Shown: in pieces, positions 1-7,591 of the stretch | Layout: the number at the start of each line of letters is the position of its first letter | Position numbering within the stretch: the stretch's first letter is position 1 | Origin: Treponema primitia ZAS-2 | Lineage (GTDB): Bacteria > Spirochaetota > Spirochaetia > Treponematales > Breznakiellaceae | Length of the DNA stretch: 64,000 nucleotides | Assembly (NCBI RefSeq): GCF_000214375.1 | Contig: NC_015578.1 | Span: forward strand, 3,720,001-3,784,000 | Direction: 5' to 3' | Translations under genes and position numbers: made by a program | Notes under the pieces: generated by a model | Database searches by the model: none | The model's input: the letters and a program-made list of their open reading frames with translations, nothing else | Told to the model about the DNA's origin: nothing

Positions 1-413
1 CCCTCATCAAAAAAGGTGTTGAAGTCATCCTTGCCGATTTTATTATAGATATCAAAATTGGTCTGATCAAAAACAAAATCTTCAAACCCCGCCTCAGGCT
101 TGGCTTTCTTAAAATCCAGCTTGCTCAGCTCCGAATAGACCACCCGGATCCTGGCATAGCGCCGGTCAAGCCGCCGCCGCACAAGCCCCGGCGCCCCGGC
201 AGGATAAGACGTTCCAGCACTGCTCGCGCCACTTGCAACTCCGACTTTAGTCGGCAAGTTCCCCGCGCTACTTGCAACGAAGTTCCCCGCGCACAGTTCC
301 GCTATGTCCGCCAATACCGGCGTTTCCTCCCGCACCCCCGCAGGCATAGCTTTCAGAAGCCTGAGGAATTGAGCTACCAGGGAATCCTTTGATTCCATGT
401 CAGCAGCGCTCAT
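1..413 (-). CDS. Unknown protein, N-terminal part, runs off left edge
   Basis: An open frame of 137 codons runs from an ATG at 413 to the window edge without a stop. The start overlaps the last 14 bases of the upstream methyltransferase gene, which suggests translational coupling. The visible protein begins MSAADMESKDSLVAQFLRLL, has a helical N-terminus, then a low-complexity stretch at residues 41-62 encoded by two copies of the dispersed repeat, then a charged region containing LDRRYARIRVVYSEL and a Phe/Asp-rich segment. I do not recognise a family. An alternative start is the in-frame ATG at 398. The reading frame stays open across the repeat, which argues that it is a real gene that tolerates the insertion. 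Confidence 0.6.
   Translation of the reverse strand, partial: MSAADMESKDSLVAQFLRLLKAMPAGVREETPVLADIAELCAGNFVASSAGNLPTKVGVASGASSAGTSYPAGAPGLVRRRLDRRYARIRVVYSELSKLDFKKAKPEAGFEDFVFDQTNFDIYNKIGKDDFNTFFDE
230..292. repeat. Dispersed in-frame repeat, locus A (39-nt + 24-nt units)
   Basis: A 39-nt unit (230-268) is followed directly by a 24-nt unit (269-292). Both begin ACTTGCAAC after one variable base and end GTTCCCCGCGC. The longer unit carries the palindrome CCGACTTTAGTCGG at 241-254. Each unit is preceded by GCGC. Both lengths are multiples of three, so the host frame (read on the minus strand) stays open. The same sequence recurs near 2.4, 25.5 and 34.0 kb. Confidence 0.9.
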
Positions 414-1176
414 AGATTTCGTGGAAGAAGAGGGTCGCCGCCTGGGCAACGTTGAGACTTTCTATGGCCCCTGTGCCGGGGATACGCACCAGGGCGGAAC
501 AGCGTTCCTTGATTTCAGACGGCAGCCCCGTCTCTTCATTGCCCACCACCAAGGCTATGCCCGGCCGTTCCCCCAGGGCCGCAGCCTTTTCCCGGATCAC
601 CCGATCCAGGTCCCTGACCCGCAGCCGGGCCCGGTGATCCGCCCCGATGATGACCATGGATTTCCCCGCGCTTTTTAGAAAGAACGGAACATTTCTCAGT
701 TTCCGGAACTCCACGTGTTCCATGCCCCCCTCGGCAACCCGGTAGGCGCTGGTAGTAAGCTGGGCAGCCTCGTCGGTATCGGAGATCACCACATAGGGGA
801 CGTCGAAAAAAGCGGCGGACCGGACTATGGCCCCCAGGTTATGATCGTTCCCCACAGAAAACAGGATGACCCCCGTCTTCCCCTCCCGGGCCCAGGCATC
901 AAGATCCTCTTGGGACAGGGGCTCCACCGGGATCTCCTCGATCATGGCAACTATCCCCTGGTGCCGGGTGCTCTTGCAGACCCGTTCCAGTTCCTCGTCC
1001 TCGCAGATCTTGTAGGGCCGTTTCCATTCCGCTAGCTGCTTGCACAGCTTTGTGAAAGCCGGCAGCCGGTCCTCCCGGAGAAAAAGCCGGTTGATCCGTT
1101 CAGGGTGGACTTCGCCCAGGGCGCTTACCGCATTAAACCCGCAGACCGCCAGCTCATTGGTCAGTCTGTTACGCAT
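400..1176 (-). CDS. TrmH/SpoU-family RNA 2'-O-methyltransferase
   Basis: A 258-residue SPOUT-class methyltransferase that transfers a methyl group from S-adenosylmethionine to a ribose 2'-OH in rRNA or tRNA. The three SpoU motifs are present in order in the C-terminal half: NLGAIVRSAAFF (motif 1), VVGNEETGLPSEI (motif 2) and IPGTGAIESLNVAQAA (motif 3, forming the trefoil knot and SAM site). The N-terminal part, rich in charged residues, would be the substrate-binding domain. The exact RNA target cannot be told from sequence. The ATG at 1176 has a purine-rich GGGAAGG just upstream. Its 3' end overlaps the start of the partial gene at the left edge. Confidence 0.9.
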   Translation of the reverse strand: MRNRLTNELAVCGFNAVSALGEVHPERINRLFLREDRLPAFTKLCKQLAEWKRPYKICEDEELERVCKSTRHQGIVAMIEEIPVEPLSQEDLDAWAREGKTGVILFSVGNDHNLGAIVRSAAFFDVPYVVISDTDEAAQLTTSAYRVAEGGMEHVEFRKLRNVPFFLKSAGKSMVIIGADHRARLRVRDLDRVIREKAAALGERPGIALVVGNEETGLPSEIKERCSALVRIPGTGAIESLNVAQAATLFFHEIYERC

Positions 1177-1204
1177 AGCCTTCCCATTAAATTACCTCCT
1201 GGTT

Positions 1205-1600
1205 TTATACCCAATTTTCTACCTTTAAATTCTTTATCCTTTCAAATTCTTTTGTGTTATTTGTCACCAATGTCATACCCAGTGATTTTGCATGGGCTCC
1301 TATTAACATGTCTAGCGGCCCTATTAAACATTGCCTGTCTTTTAAGCCCTTCTTTATTATTCCATATTCTTTCGTTGCCTTTTCATCAAAACTTTTTATA
1401 TCTATTATTGACAAAAATTCGATTAAGGCAATTTGATTCTTTTCTTTATACATACTATTTTCATTACCAAATTCCAATTCAGCCAATGTTATTGTCGAAA
1501 TTGCCAGGCCCTTTTTCCATCTTGATTTTAATTTTTTCAATACATTGGGATTTTTCTTCTTGATAATATATATACATATATTTGTATCAAGCATGTACAT
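1205..1600 (-). CDS. vapC: VapC-type PIN-domain ribonuclease toxin
   Basis: A 131-residue PIN-domain protein, the expected length for VapC toxins, which cleave tRNA or rRNA using Mg2+ bound by conserved acidic residues. It opens with MLDTNICIYI (first catalytic Asp), has TLAELEFG (Glu) in the middle and GPLDMLIGAHAKSLGMTLVTNN (second Asp and the typical C-terminal motif). It overlaps vapB by one base (TAATG), as in standard antitoxin-toxin operons. The gene is clearly more AT-rich and Lys/Ile-rich than its neighbours, which points to recent acquisition. Confidence 0.92.
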   Translation of the reverse strand: MYMLDTNICIYIIKKKNPNVLKKLKSRWKKGLAISTITLAELEFGNENSMYKEKNQIALIEFLSIIDIKSFDEKATKEYGIIKKGLKDRQCLIGPLDMLIGAHAKSLGMTLVTNNTKEFERIKNLKVENWV

Positions 1601-1875
1601 TATAACTCTTCTCTTTCCTGATCTGCGCCCTGATATCTTCCTTCGCTCATAAAATCTTCAGAAAATCCATTAAGCCCATGTAAAAATGTTTCCCATCCCT
1701 TATCAACAGGAAATAGCATGACAGCGTCCCCTACCTTCTGAATATATACATTTTCACCTTTAAACTGATATTCTTTAGGGAGTCTTACAGCTTGGCTCCT
1801 GCCATTTATAAACAAACGCGCTGTTTGCAAACCCTTAGGGCTTACTTCTGATTTAGGTTTAACCGGTGCATGCAT
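1600..1875 (-). CDS. vapB: VapB-type antitoxin (SpoVT/AbrB fold)
   Basis: A 91-residue antitoxin that should neutralise the adjacent PIN toxin and bind its own promoter. The swapped-hairpin AbrB-like DNA-binding region is visible at residues 18-55 (ARLFINGRSQAVRLPKEYQF, then VYIQKVGDAVMLFP), and the acidic C-terminal tail is the likely toxin-binding part. The ATG at 1875 follows an AGGAGG at good spacing and overlaps a second, out-of-frame ATG at 1871. A promoter with a 20-bp palindrome lies directly upstream. The order antitoxin then toxin, with one-base overlap, is the classic arrangement. Confidence 0.9.
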   Translation of the reverse strand: MHAPVKPKSEVSPKGLQTARLFINGRSQAVRLPKEYQFKGENVYIQKVGDAVMLFPVDKGWETFLHGLNGFSEDFMSEGRYQGADQEREEL

Positions 1876-1895
1876 ATAGTACCCTCCTGTAAATA

Positions 1896-1924
1896 AGTAT
1901 ATATCATGATATATACCTTGTCAA
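1896..1924 (-). promoter_or_regulatory. vapBC promoter with perfect 20-bp palindromic operator
   Basis: Read on the minus strand there is TTGACA (1919-1924), a 17-nt spacer and TATACT (1896-1901), a near-ideal sigma-70 promoter. The spacer and -10 are covered by the perfect palindrome GTATATATCATGATATATAC (1897-1916). A VapBC complex bound there would block RNA polymerase, giving conditional autoregulation as known for this family. Confidence 0.85.
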
Positions 1925-2015
1925 GTGTGGTAAATTTTTACCACCTGAAGTTTTAAAAAATTTCTACATTCTATACCCCGCTTCTGCTGCCGCAAATAGC
2001 GGGGTATCAGCAGAG

Positions 2016-3242
2016 CTACTGCTTGCTCAATACCAGCATCAGGGGCAGGTGATCGCTTAAGCCCTGGCCTGTCCGGGGGCTATAGGAACTTGGAACCCCC
2101 TTGGCATTGACAAAGGGCTCCTGGTCCAGCACCCGGCAAAAACTGAAGTCCCAGCCGGCTTGATCAAAAAACTGCTCTGTCAGCAGAAAATGATCAATGG
2201 TCTCCCAGTTGTTTTTATAGTAATAGGAACCGTTCAGCAGCTCCTGGCCCCAGGGCGAGTAAAAGGCAAGACCATCAAAGTTTGCCGCGGACGGCGGCTT
2301 TTCCCCGCTGATGATGAGGAAGTCCCCGGTACTTTCCGCAGTACTTCCAGTTCCGGCTTTAGCCGGCCCGACTTCAGTCGGCGAGCTTCCTGCATATAGA
2401 CCGGCCACTTGCAACGAAGTTCCCCGCGCTACTTGCAACGAAGTTCCCCGCGCCACGTGCAACGAAGTTCCCCGCGCATATTCGGCAGCCTCCGGAGCAT
2501 CGGGCATGAGGGCGCTCAATACTTTGCCGTCCCTGCGGTAGAATTCGTCGTGGTTTTCGTTCAGATCCCCCATAATGACCCCAGGTATCTTGGGATAATC
2601 CCGCCGGATCTCCACAATACGCCGGAGTATAACCCGGGCGGATGCCCGGCGCAGGGTTTCGGTCTGATCATCCCCGCCCAGCTTGGATTTCCAGTGGCAT
2701 ACAAAGAGAACCAGGGGGGTGTCCTGGGGTCGCAGCCAAAGTTCCAGTACCGGCCTGGGGGCAGTTTGCTGGTCCCAGGTGATCCCGTGGACCCGGGTCT
2801 CCGTGAAGGGATAGCGGCTCAAAACCCCCAGCCCCAGAGAGGAGCCTTTGTTCTTGGAGAAATAGGTCCAGCCGTAGCCGTACTTTGAAAGCTCCCCCTT
2901 GGCAAGGGCATCCAGGCACTGGGAATTTTCTATTTCCTCCAGAGCCAGGATATCCGGCGGCCCCCCGTCAATGCTGGCTATTGCCCGGGACAAGGCGCTT
3001 ACCCGGGCAGAAAATTTGTCCGATCCCCAGCCGGCCTCGTTAAGGTATTCATCGTACTCGGTCCCGGCCTGATTCCCGTCAAACAAGGCCTGTACATTCC
3101 AGGTAACTATCCGCAGATTCCCCGGGACAGGACCGGTGCCGCCGTTTTCCGATGGTGAGGTAAGACTGCACCCGGCACTCAGTGCAACGAGAATACATAC
3201 CGCCCATACACACCGGACGCGTTTAAATAATTGAAAATACAT
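2016..3242 (-). CDS. Exported endonuclease/exonuclease/phosphatase-family lipoprotein
   Basis: A 408-residue EEP-superfamily phosphodiesterase or nuclease. The N-terminus is a lipoprotein signal with lipobox LSAGC (Cys25). Superfamily motifs are in order: VTWNVQ (catalytic Asn, about residue 49), ALEEIEN (metal-binding Glu), GDLNENHDEFYR (Asp and Asn) and LSDHLPLML (terminal Asp-His). It would act at the cell surface or periplasm on nucleic acid or a phosphoester. Residues about 256-304, between the GDLN and SDH motifs, consist of the dispersed repeat, including three perfect 8-residue copies of ARGTSL(H/Q)V, so the family core is interrupted by an insertion in a surface loop. The start ATG at 3242 has AGGAGG six bases upstream, but this ribosome site is buried in a hairpin. 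Confidence 0.88.
   Translation of the reverse strand: MYFQLFKRVRCVWAVCILVALSAGCSLTSPSENGGTGPVPGNLRIVTWNVQALFDGNQAGTEYDEYLNEAGWGSDKFSARVSALSRAIASIDGGPPDILALEEIENSQCLDALAKGELSKYGYGWTYFSKNKGSSLGLGVLSRYPFTETRVHGITWDQQTAPRPVLELWLRPQDTPLVLFVCHWKSKLGGDDQTETLRRASARVILRRIVEIRRDYPKIPGVIMGDLNENHDEFYRRDGKVLSALMPDAPEAAEYARGTSLHVARGTSLQVARGTSLQVAGLYAGSSPTEVGPAKAGTGSTAESTGDFLIISGEKPPSAANFDGLAFYSPWGQELLNGSYYYKNNWETIDHFLLTEQFFDQAGWDFSFCRVLDQEPFVNAKGVPSSYSPRTGQGLSDHLPLMLVLSKQ
2330..2477. repeat. Dispersed in-frame repeat, locus B (three tandem 24-nt units plus palindromic units)
   Basis: Three contiguous 24-nt units lie at 2406-2429, 2430-2453 and 2454-2477, differing only at the first and fourth bases. Upstream, 2330-2400 holds diverged long-form material with two adjacent palindromes, CCGGCTTTAGCCGG (2353-2366) and CCGACTTCAGTCGG (2368-2381). 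The host frame on the minus strand stays open throughout and reads ARGTSLQV repeats and PTEVG/PAKAG motifs. Confidence 0.9.
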
Positions 3243-3247
3243 AAGAG

Positions 3248-3276
3248 CCTCCTACTCCCTATCAGGGGGTAGGAGG
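3248..3276 (-). promoter_or_regulatory. Hairpin sequestering the EEP gene ribosome binding site
   Basis: On the minus-strand transcript CCUCCUAC (3276-3269) can pair perfectly with GUAGGAGG (3255-3248), extended by CCC/GGG across one mismatch with a 5-base loop UGAUA. The right arm contains the Shine-Dalgarno AGGAGG of the gene starting at 3242. The structure would hide the ribosome site completely unless melted or opened by a factor. Confidence 0.65.
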
Positions 3277-3334
3277 GAAATTTACTTTAAAGGTTTGAAA
3301 AAAAGATGGGCGCCGCTAAAAAAACGGATAGTTT

Positions 3335-4156
3335 TTAAGGTACTATGTTGAATTCCTGAACAACCTGAATGTCTGAACGGACAACGGAAATTCCGGGAAC
3401 CTCTCTGGCGGCGTTAAGCGCATTTTCTATAAGAACCTGCGAACTGGCCACCCCGAAAAGGGTAAGCTCCCCGCCGGAGACCGCCGCTTCCAGGAAGTGG
3501 ATGGCCAGCTCCCTTTCATACAGAATATGATGAATGGCCTGCTGGCCCAGGATCATCTCCTTGAGACGTGCCTCGTTCTGGGCTTCCGTCTCCTGGCTAA
3601 TAATGTGATCCCGAAGGTCCTTGATGATCTTCGCTGCCAGGGCTGGGTGCAGATTCCCCATATTCAAGGTCAGGTGATAATTGGAGCCTTCCCGCCAGTC
3701 AATATCAAAAAAATACCGGTGGAACCCGAAGCGATCATGATCGCTCTGTTCAATGATCTGCCTGGCCCGTTTTTCGTCGCAGTGGAAATAGCTCTTCACC
3801 CGCTCATAGCGTATCTCCGTGGGCGCTACCAGGAATACAGAAAGAACCCCAGGAATATTCTTAAACACTGCAGCGGCCCCCCGGCCGATAAAAACGCAGC
3901 TCCCTTCGGATGCTTCGGCAAGCATAGCCGTTTTCAGAAAGTGGAGATAATCGTCCCGGTCCTGGGATAGGGAAGCAAAAAACGACGGTTTCCGTTCATC
4001 GTATTTTTCAAGCTTGGTTCCCACAATCCCAAAGGATTTGATCCGTTCCTCCAACTTGAGCTTGTCAACAAAACGATAGCCCAGCAGTTTTGCCAATTCA
4101 GTAGCCGTCTCATCACCCAGAGCTGCCAATTGACGGGAAATTGTAATGATTGCCAT
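3335..4156 (-). CDS. Cytidylate-kinase-like P-loop family protein
   Basis: A 273-residue member of the cytidylate-kinase-like family (Pfam type PF13189). The N-terminus MAIITISRQLAALGDETATE matches the start of this family, with a degenerate P-loop region, followed by GYRFVDKLKLEERI and the phosphate-binding region FIGRGAAAVFKN. The nucleoside substrate is not known for this family, and the last ~75 residues form an added domain of mixed alpha/beta character. I chose ATG 4156 rather than the longer frame because AGGAGG (4161-4166 on the complement) sits at ideal spacing. It stands alone, divergent from the NUDIX gene. Confidence 0.75.
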   Translation of the reverse strand: MAIITISRQLAALGDETATELAKLLGYRFVDKLKLEERIKSFGIVGTKLEKYDERKPSFFASLSQDRDDYLHFLKTAMLAEASEGSCVFIGRGAAAVFKNIPGVLSVFLVAPTEIRYERVKSYFHCDEKRARQIIEQSDHDRFGFHRYFFDIDWREGSNYHLTLNMGNLHPALAAKIIKDLRDHIISQETEAQNEARLKEMILGQQAIHHILYERELAIHFLEAAVSGGELTLFGVASSQVLIENALNAAREVPGISVVRSDIQVVQEFNIVP

Positions 4157-4281
4157 GATACCTCCTTGGTCAAAGGGTTCCTGTGACCTACATACCAAGC
4201 ATAAAGCTTTGACAGGAACTTGTCAAAAGATTTAGAAAAGAACTCATTGCACCTCGGGGCTTAAAAGGGTATTTTATAGCC

Positions 4282-4866
4282 ATGGAAAACGACAATGGGC
4301 CAGCGGCCCACCTTATTTGGAAAGAAACAGGACGGCAGGAGGTTTACCGCTGCAAGGTTCTTTCAATCCGGGATACCACCTGCCTTTCCCCGGAGGGCGA
4401 AACCGCCGTATTTTCGGTTATTGATGCCCCGGATTGGGCTATCGTGATACCGGTAATCGAAACCGAGGGGGGTCGGGAATTTGTCATGGTCAGGCAGTGG
4501 CGTCATGGATCACAGGAGCTAAGCCTGGAATTTCCCGGCGGGGGGTTTGAACCCGGGGAAAATGCCCTGGAAGCCGCCGCCCGGGAACTGCAGGAGGAAA
4601 CCGCCTATGCACCAGGAAAAATCCGCAAGATCGGGGAATTCAGCCCGAATCCGGCGCTTATGTCCAACCGGGTCCACTTCTTTTTAGCCGAAGATTTAAA
4701 GCCCCTGGAAAGCCAGGATCTGGATAAGGATGAATTTGTTGACGTAGAACTGGTAAGCGCCGCTGAGGTATTCCAAGGCCTGGGGCGTCCACCCTATATG
4801 CACGCCCTCATGGCCTCGGCTTATACCCTTTACTTACAGGCCACAGGTCACCGGATAGGTTCGTAG
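4282..4866 (+). CDS. NUDIX hydrolase, ADP-ribose pyrophosphatase type
   Basis: A 194-residue NUDIX enzyme, expected to hydrolyse nucleoside diphosphate sugars such as ADP-ribose. The NUDIX box is intact: GGGFEPGENALEAAARELQE followed by ETAY, giving the G-x5-E-x7-RE-x2-EE pattern that binds Mg2+. The upstream VRQWRHG and downstream GEFSPNPALMSNRVHFF are typical of the ADP-ribose subgroup. The gene ends convergently with the LysM gene, overlapping it by 19 bases (4848-4866). Confidence 0.9.
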   Translation: MENDNGPAAHLIWKETGRQEVYRCKVLSIRDTTCLSPEGETAVFSVIDAPDWAIVIPVIETEGGREFVMVRQWRHGSQELSLEFPGGGFEPGENALEAAARELQEETAYAPGKIRKIGEFSPNPALMSNRVHFFLAEDLKPLESQDLDKDEFVDVELVSAAEVFQGLGRPPYMHALMASAYTLYLQATGHRIGS

Positions 4867-5576
4867 GCCTTATTCGGGTCCCAGGTTCCTTCCCGGCGCT
4901 CACCCTGGAGGCTGGGAATATCCAGTACCATCCCCGGCTCAATCACATTTGGGTTATCCGGGTTGGGAAATTTTGCCTTGTTCGCATTGTAAATCAAACG
5001 CCACTTATGGGGATCCCCGTAGGCCCAGGGCCGTCCGGCGATATTCCAGAGGCAGTCCCGGGAAACTGCCCAGGGACGCACCGTATACCGGGCGGGCAAT
5101 TCCGGCTTGCCGCCGACTAAAACCGGCGCTCCCGAAACAAAGGCCAAGGCGTCTACCGCCCGGTAGGCCGCAGCAATGGCTTCATCCCATTCTTCACCTT
5201 GACGGAAAGAAAGGGCCTCGCTATATGCCTGCTCCGCAACGCCGTATTCATCCGGATAGGTCTGTGAAACGCCAATGGAATCCGCCCAATCAATACGGCT
5301 TTTAGCCGCAGTAATGGCGTCCTCGGTCTCCCTGATTTTCAACTGTAGTGCCACGTATTCATCGGACAGCTGGGCATAACGGAGCGCCTCGGCTGCGTAA
5401 TTAGCGGAGGCATCGTAATCGCCGTACTCGTAACTTTCCTGGGCCAGTTTAGTGAGCCGTACACTCTCCAGATAGTACCGGTTATTCTGCAAATTACCGG
5501 GAATCGGCTGGGAAAATACCAGGCTGGTTCCGCAAACGAATAGTATTATCAATCCAAAAAGCAATCTCCGTTTCAT
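4848..5576 (-). CDS. Exported LysM-domain protein
   Basis: A 242-residue exported protein. It has a signal peptide (MKRRLLFGLIILFVCGTSLVF, cleavage near SQP), a helical region of TPR-like character at residues 30-150 (YGDYDASANYAAEALRYAQL), and a C-terminal LysM domain beginning YTVRPWAVSRDCLWNIAGRP and ending IEPGMVLDIPSL. LysM binds peptidoglycan, so the protein probably sits in the periplasm on the cell wall. It overlaps the upstream lipoprotein gene by four bases (ATGA), so the two are an operon and probably work together. Confidence 0.82.
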   Translation of the reverse strand: MKRRLLFGLIILFVCGTSLVFSQPIPGNLQNNRYYLESVRLTKLAQESYEYGDYDASANYAAEALRYAQLSDEYVALQLKIRETEDAITAAKSRIDWADSIGVSQTYPDEYGVAEQAYSEALSFRQGEEWDEAIAAAYRAVDALAFVSGAPVLVGGKPELPARYTVRPWAVSRDCLWNIAGRPWAYGDPHKWRLIYNANKAKFPNPDNPNVIEPGMVLDIPSLQGERREGTWDPNKAYEPIR

Positions 5577-6742
5577 TCCGCGACTCCTTGCAGAACCAAT
5601 TCCGCATCCCGGGCGGTTTCTTCGCTTAGGCTCACCCTGAGTTCGGCATTCCGTATAGCTGTTTCGGCAATCACCCGCTTATCCTCCGCTACCCGCCAGG
5701 ACTGGACAAACAGGGGGACAGACTGGGTGTAGGCTTCCGAAGCTTCCCAAAACTGTTTCGATCTCATGGCGCTAAGGGCCCGGTTATAAAGATCCTCCGC
5801 GGCGCCGAATTCCTTCCGTGCCGCCACATTGGCCTTCGCCGCCAGGGCACGCTGCCGTTCAGCTTCGGCGTTGTTTTGCAATTCCGAAACGGCGCCCGCC
5901 CACCCGGTGTTAATAACCCGGTTGTACCGGAGTAAAGCATCTTCCGCGCTGTTTTCCGCCAAATCCGTATCACCCCCGTCATAGGCAGCTACACCCCGGT
6001 CCAGGGCCTGATCGGCAAGCTCAAAATTATCCAAATCGTACTTGGCAAAGCCCCTCCGGCGTATCTCCTCCCGAAGGGCAAACGCCCCGGCGCCCATGCT
6101 GAGGGCCCGGTACCGGTCCAGGGCTTCAAAGGCCGATTCCGCCGCAGCATAATAATTTTCAGCCGGCTCCCCTACCTCGTACAATTCAATTGCCTGATCT
6201 ACAAACTTATCCGCTGCACCAAGCCGGTCCGGGCTCAAGTCCAGGATTCCCCCTTTGATCGCCTCGTCCCGGGCTTGCAGTATCTCATTCTCCAGATCCC
6301 GGTAAAAAAAGGGCAAACTCTGACGGGCTGTATAATCGTAGGCCTCGGCAACCCACTCATAGAGGGTAACTGCCTGGTTAAGCTCGCCCAAGGTTGTATC
6401 CCGGGCCTCATTCTTGGCGGCATCGTACCCCTCCTCCGCCGCCTGCCAATCATCGGGACGGTAATAAGGGCTTTCAATATCCAAAGCCTGCTGCCTTGAG
6501 GTTTCAACCCTGGACACTGCGGTATTTAGGCGATCAAGGGCCTCCTGGTTCGGGGGCTCCAAATTGGGGTCCCGGGGAGCCGGGGTGCTTGGCACAGAAG
6601 GCGCCGGGGGCGCACTTTGTTGCTGCTGCGGCTCCCGGGGAGGCGGCTCGTTTTCCTGCGGCGGCGGCGTACTGCCGCAGGCTACGATCAATATTGAAAC
6701 AACTATTCCCGTTAAAATACCGGGGAATGGACTACTTCGCAT
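5573..6742 (-). CDS. Lipoprotein with helical repeats
   Basis: A 389-residue lipoprotein with lipobox IVAC (Cys22) followed by a Pro/Gln-rich tether of about 40 residues. The rest is almost wholly helical, with repeated Ala/Glu/Tyr-rich segments (AAEEGYDAAKNEARD, AADKFVDQAIELYEVGEPAENYY, AAEDLYNRALSAMRSKQFWEA) resembling TPR-like units. No catalytic motif is seen. Coupled by a four-base overlap to the LysM protein gene, it is likely to form an envelope scaffold with that protein. The function is unknown. Confidence 0.75.
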   Translation of the reverse strand: MRSSPFPGILTGIVVSILIVACGSTPPPQENEPPPREPQQQQSAPPAPSVPSTPAPRDPNLEPPNQEALDRLNTAVSRVETSRQQALDIESPYYRPDDWQAAEEGYDAAKNEARDTTLGELNQAVTLYEWVAEAYDYTARQSLPFFYRDLENEILQARDEAIKGGILDLSPDRLGAADKFVDQAIELYEVGEPAENYYAAAESAFEALDRYRALSMGAGAFALREEIRRRGFAKYDLDNFELADQALDRGVAAYDGGDTDLAENSAEDALLRYNRVINTGWAGAVSELQNNAEAERQRALAAKANVAARKEFGAAEDLYNRALSAMRSKQFWEASEAYTQSVPLFVQSWRVAEDKRVIAETAIRNAELRVSLSEETARDAELVLQGVAE

Positions 6743-6813
6743 AAAAACTCCTATATTCTATTTAATTATCGTATATCACTTAGATGATAACAACAAGCTT
6801 GCAAAGAAAACCA

Positions 6814-6825
6814 TGATTCGAATCA
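6814..6825. promoter_or_regulatory. 12-bp perfect palindrome in divergent intergenic region
   Basis: TGATTCGAATCA is a perfect palindrome in the 168-bp gap between the minus-strand lipoprotein operon and the plus-strand ydbC-like gene. It is a candidate operator. The pairing is visible, but binding is inference. Confidence 0.35.
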
Positions 6826-6910
6826 CAGTTTCAACAACCCCCTTTGCTAAAAACAAGAAATATGATTATTATACTAATGTACTATAATTTTCACCAAATG
6901 AGGTTTTTTT

Positions 6911-7141
6911 ATGCCCGAGATTACCTACGACATTCAAAAAAATTACGGTGTTCTTTCCGAAGAAAAAAGTGGCTGGAAAAAAGAACTAACCCTAGTATCC
7001 TGGAACGGCCGGAATGCCAAATTTGACATCCGAGACTGGTCCCCGGATCATGAGAAAATGGGGAAAGGCATTACCCTGACCAGGGAAGAGGCGGAGAAAC
7101 TGGTTGGATTCCTGCAAGCCGCCTTCGCCCAGGAAGGGTAA
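6911..7141 (+). CDS. YdbC-family PC4-like ssDNA-binding protein
   Basis: A 76-residue protein of the YdbC group, bacterial homologues of the eukaryotic coactivator PC4, which bind single-stranded DNA as dimers. The diagnostic core is WNGRNAKFDIRDWSPDHEKM followed by GKGITLTREEAEKL, which covers most of the family signature. It lies three bases upstream of the RNase HI gene, so the two are co-transcribed. This pairing suggests a shared job at exposed single strands or R-loops, which is inference. Confidence 0.82.
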   Translation: MPEITYDIQKNYGVLSEEKSGWKKELTLVSWNGRNAKFDIRDWSPDHEKMGKGITLTREEAEKLVGFLQAAFAQEG

Positions 7142-7144
7142 GCC

Positions 7145-7591
7145 ATGGATCTGCACGTTTACACCGATGGGGGCTGTTCAGGCAACCCCGGGCCGGGCGG
7201 CTGGGCTTATGTGATTCTCGGACCTGAGGATAAAATCCGTGAAAAGTGGGGCGCCGAAGCGGAAACCACCAATAACCGGATGGAACTGTACGCAGCCCTG
7301 GAAGCCCTGGAAGCCCTGGTAAAACTGAAGATTAAGGCCGAAGCCGTGACAGTTTATACGGATTCCCAATATGTCCAGAAGGGTATGAGCCAATGGATAC
7401 ACTCCTGGAAACTCAACGGCTGGCGAACCAGCGACAAAAAGCCGGTAAAAAACCAGGAGCTATGGCAGCGCCTGGACGAACTATCCCTCAAATTCCCCCT
7501 GAAATGGAAATGGGTACGGGGCCACGCGGGGAATGAATACAATGAACGCTGCGATCAAATGACCCAGGAAGCTATTGCTTCTATAAAATGA
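7145..7591 (+). CDS. rnhA: Ribonuclease HI
   Basis: A 148-residue RNase HI, full length for the family, which cleaves the RNA strand of RNA-DNA hybrids. All catalytic acidic residues are in place: YTDGGCSGNPGPGGW (first Asp), NNRMELYAALEAL (Glu), VYTDSQYV (second Asp), and VRGHAGNEYNERCDQM (His and last Asp). The basic protrusion (WIHSWKLNGWRTSDKKPVKN) used for hybrid binding is present, as in the E. coli enzyme. It shares a transcript with the ydbC-like gene. Confidence 0.95.
   Translation: MDLHVYTDGGCSGNPGPGGWAYVILGPEDKIREKWGAEAETTNNRMELYAALEALEALVKLKIKAEAVTVYTDSQYVQKGMSQWIHSWKLNGWRTSDKKPVKNQELWQRLDELSLKFPLKWKWVRGHAGNEYNERCDQMTQEAIASIK

Noticed and set aside
2406-2477. Possible small CRISPR array
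   Set aside because: The 24-nt units are directly contiguous with no spacers, lie in frame inside a gene, and no cas genes are present.
5105-5135. Possible further member of the dispersed repeat (CCGACTAAAACCGG) in the LysM gene
   Set aside because: Only the central bases resemble the palindromic module. The flanking ACTTGCAAC and GTTCCCCGCGC parts are absent.
6811-6830. tRNA T-arm-like sequence around GATTCGAATCAC
   Set aside because: The flanks do not form a T-stem and no acceptor, D or anticodon arm is found upstream. It is simply a palindrome.
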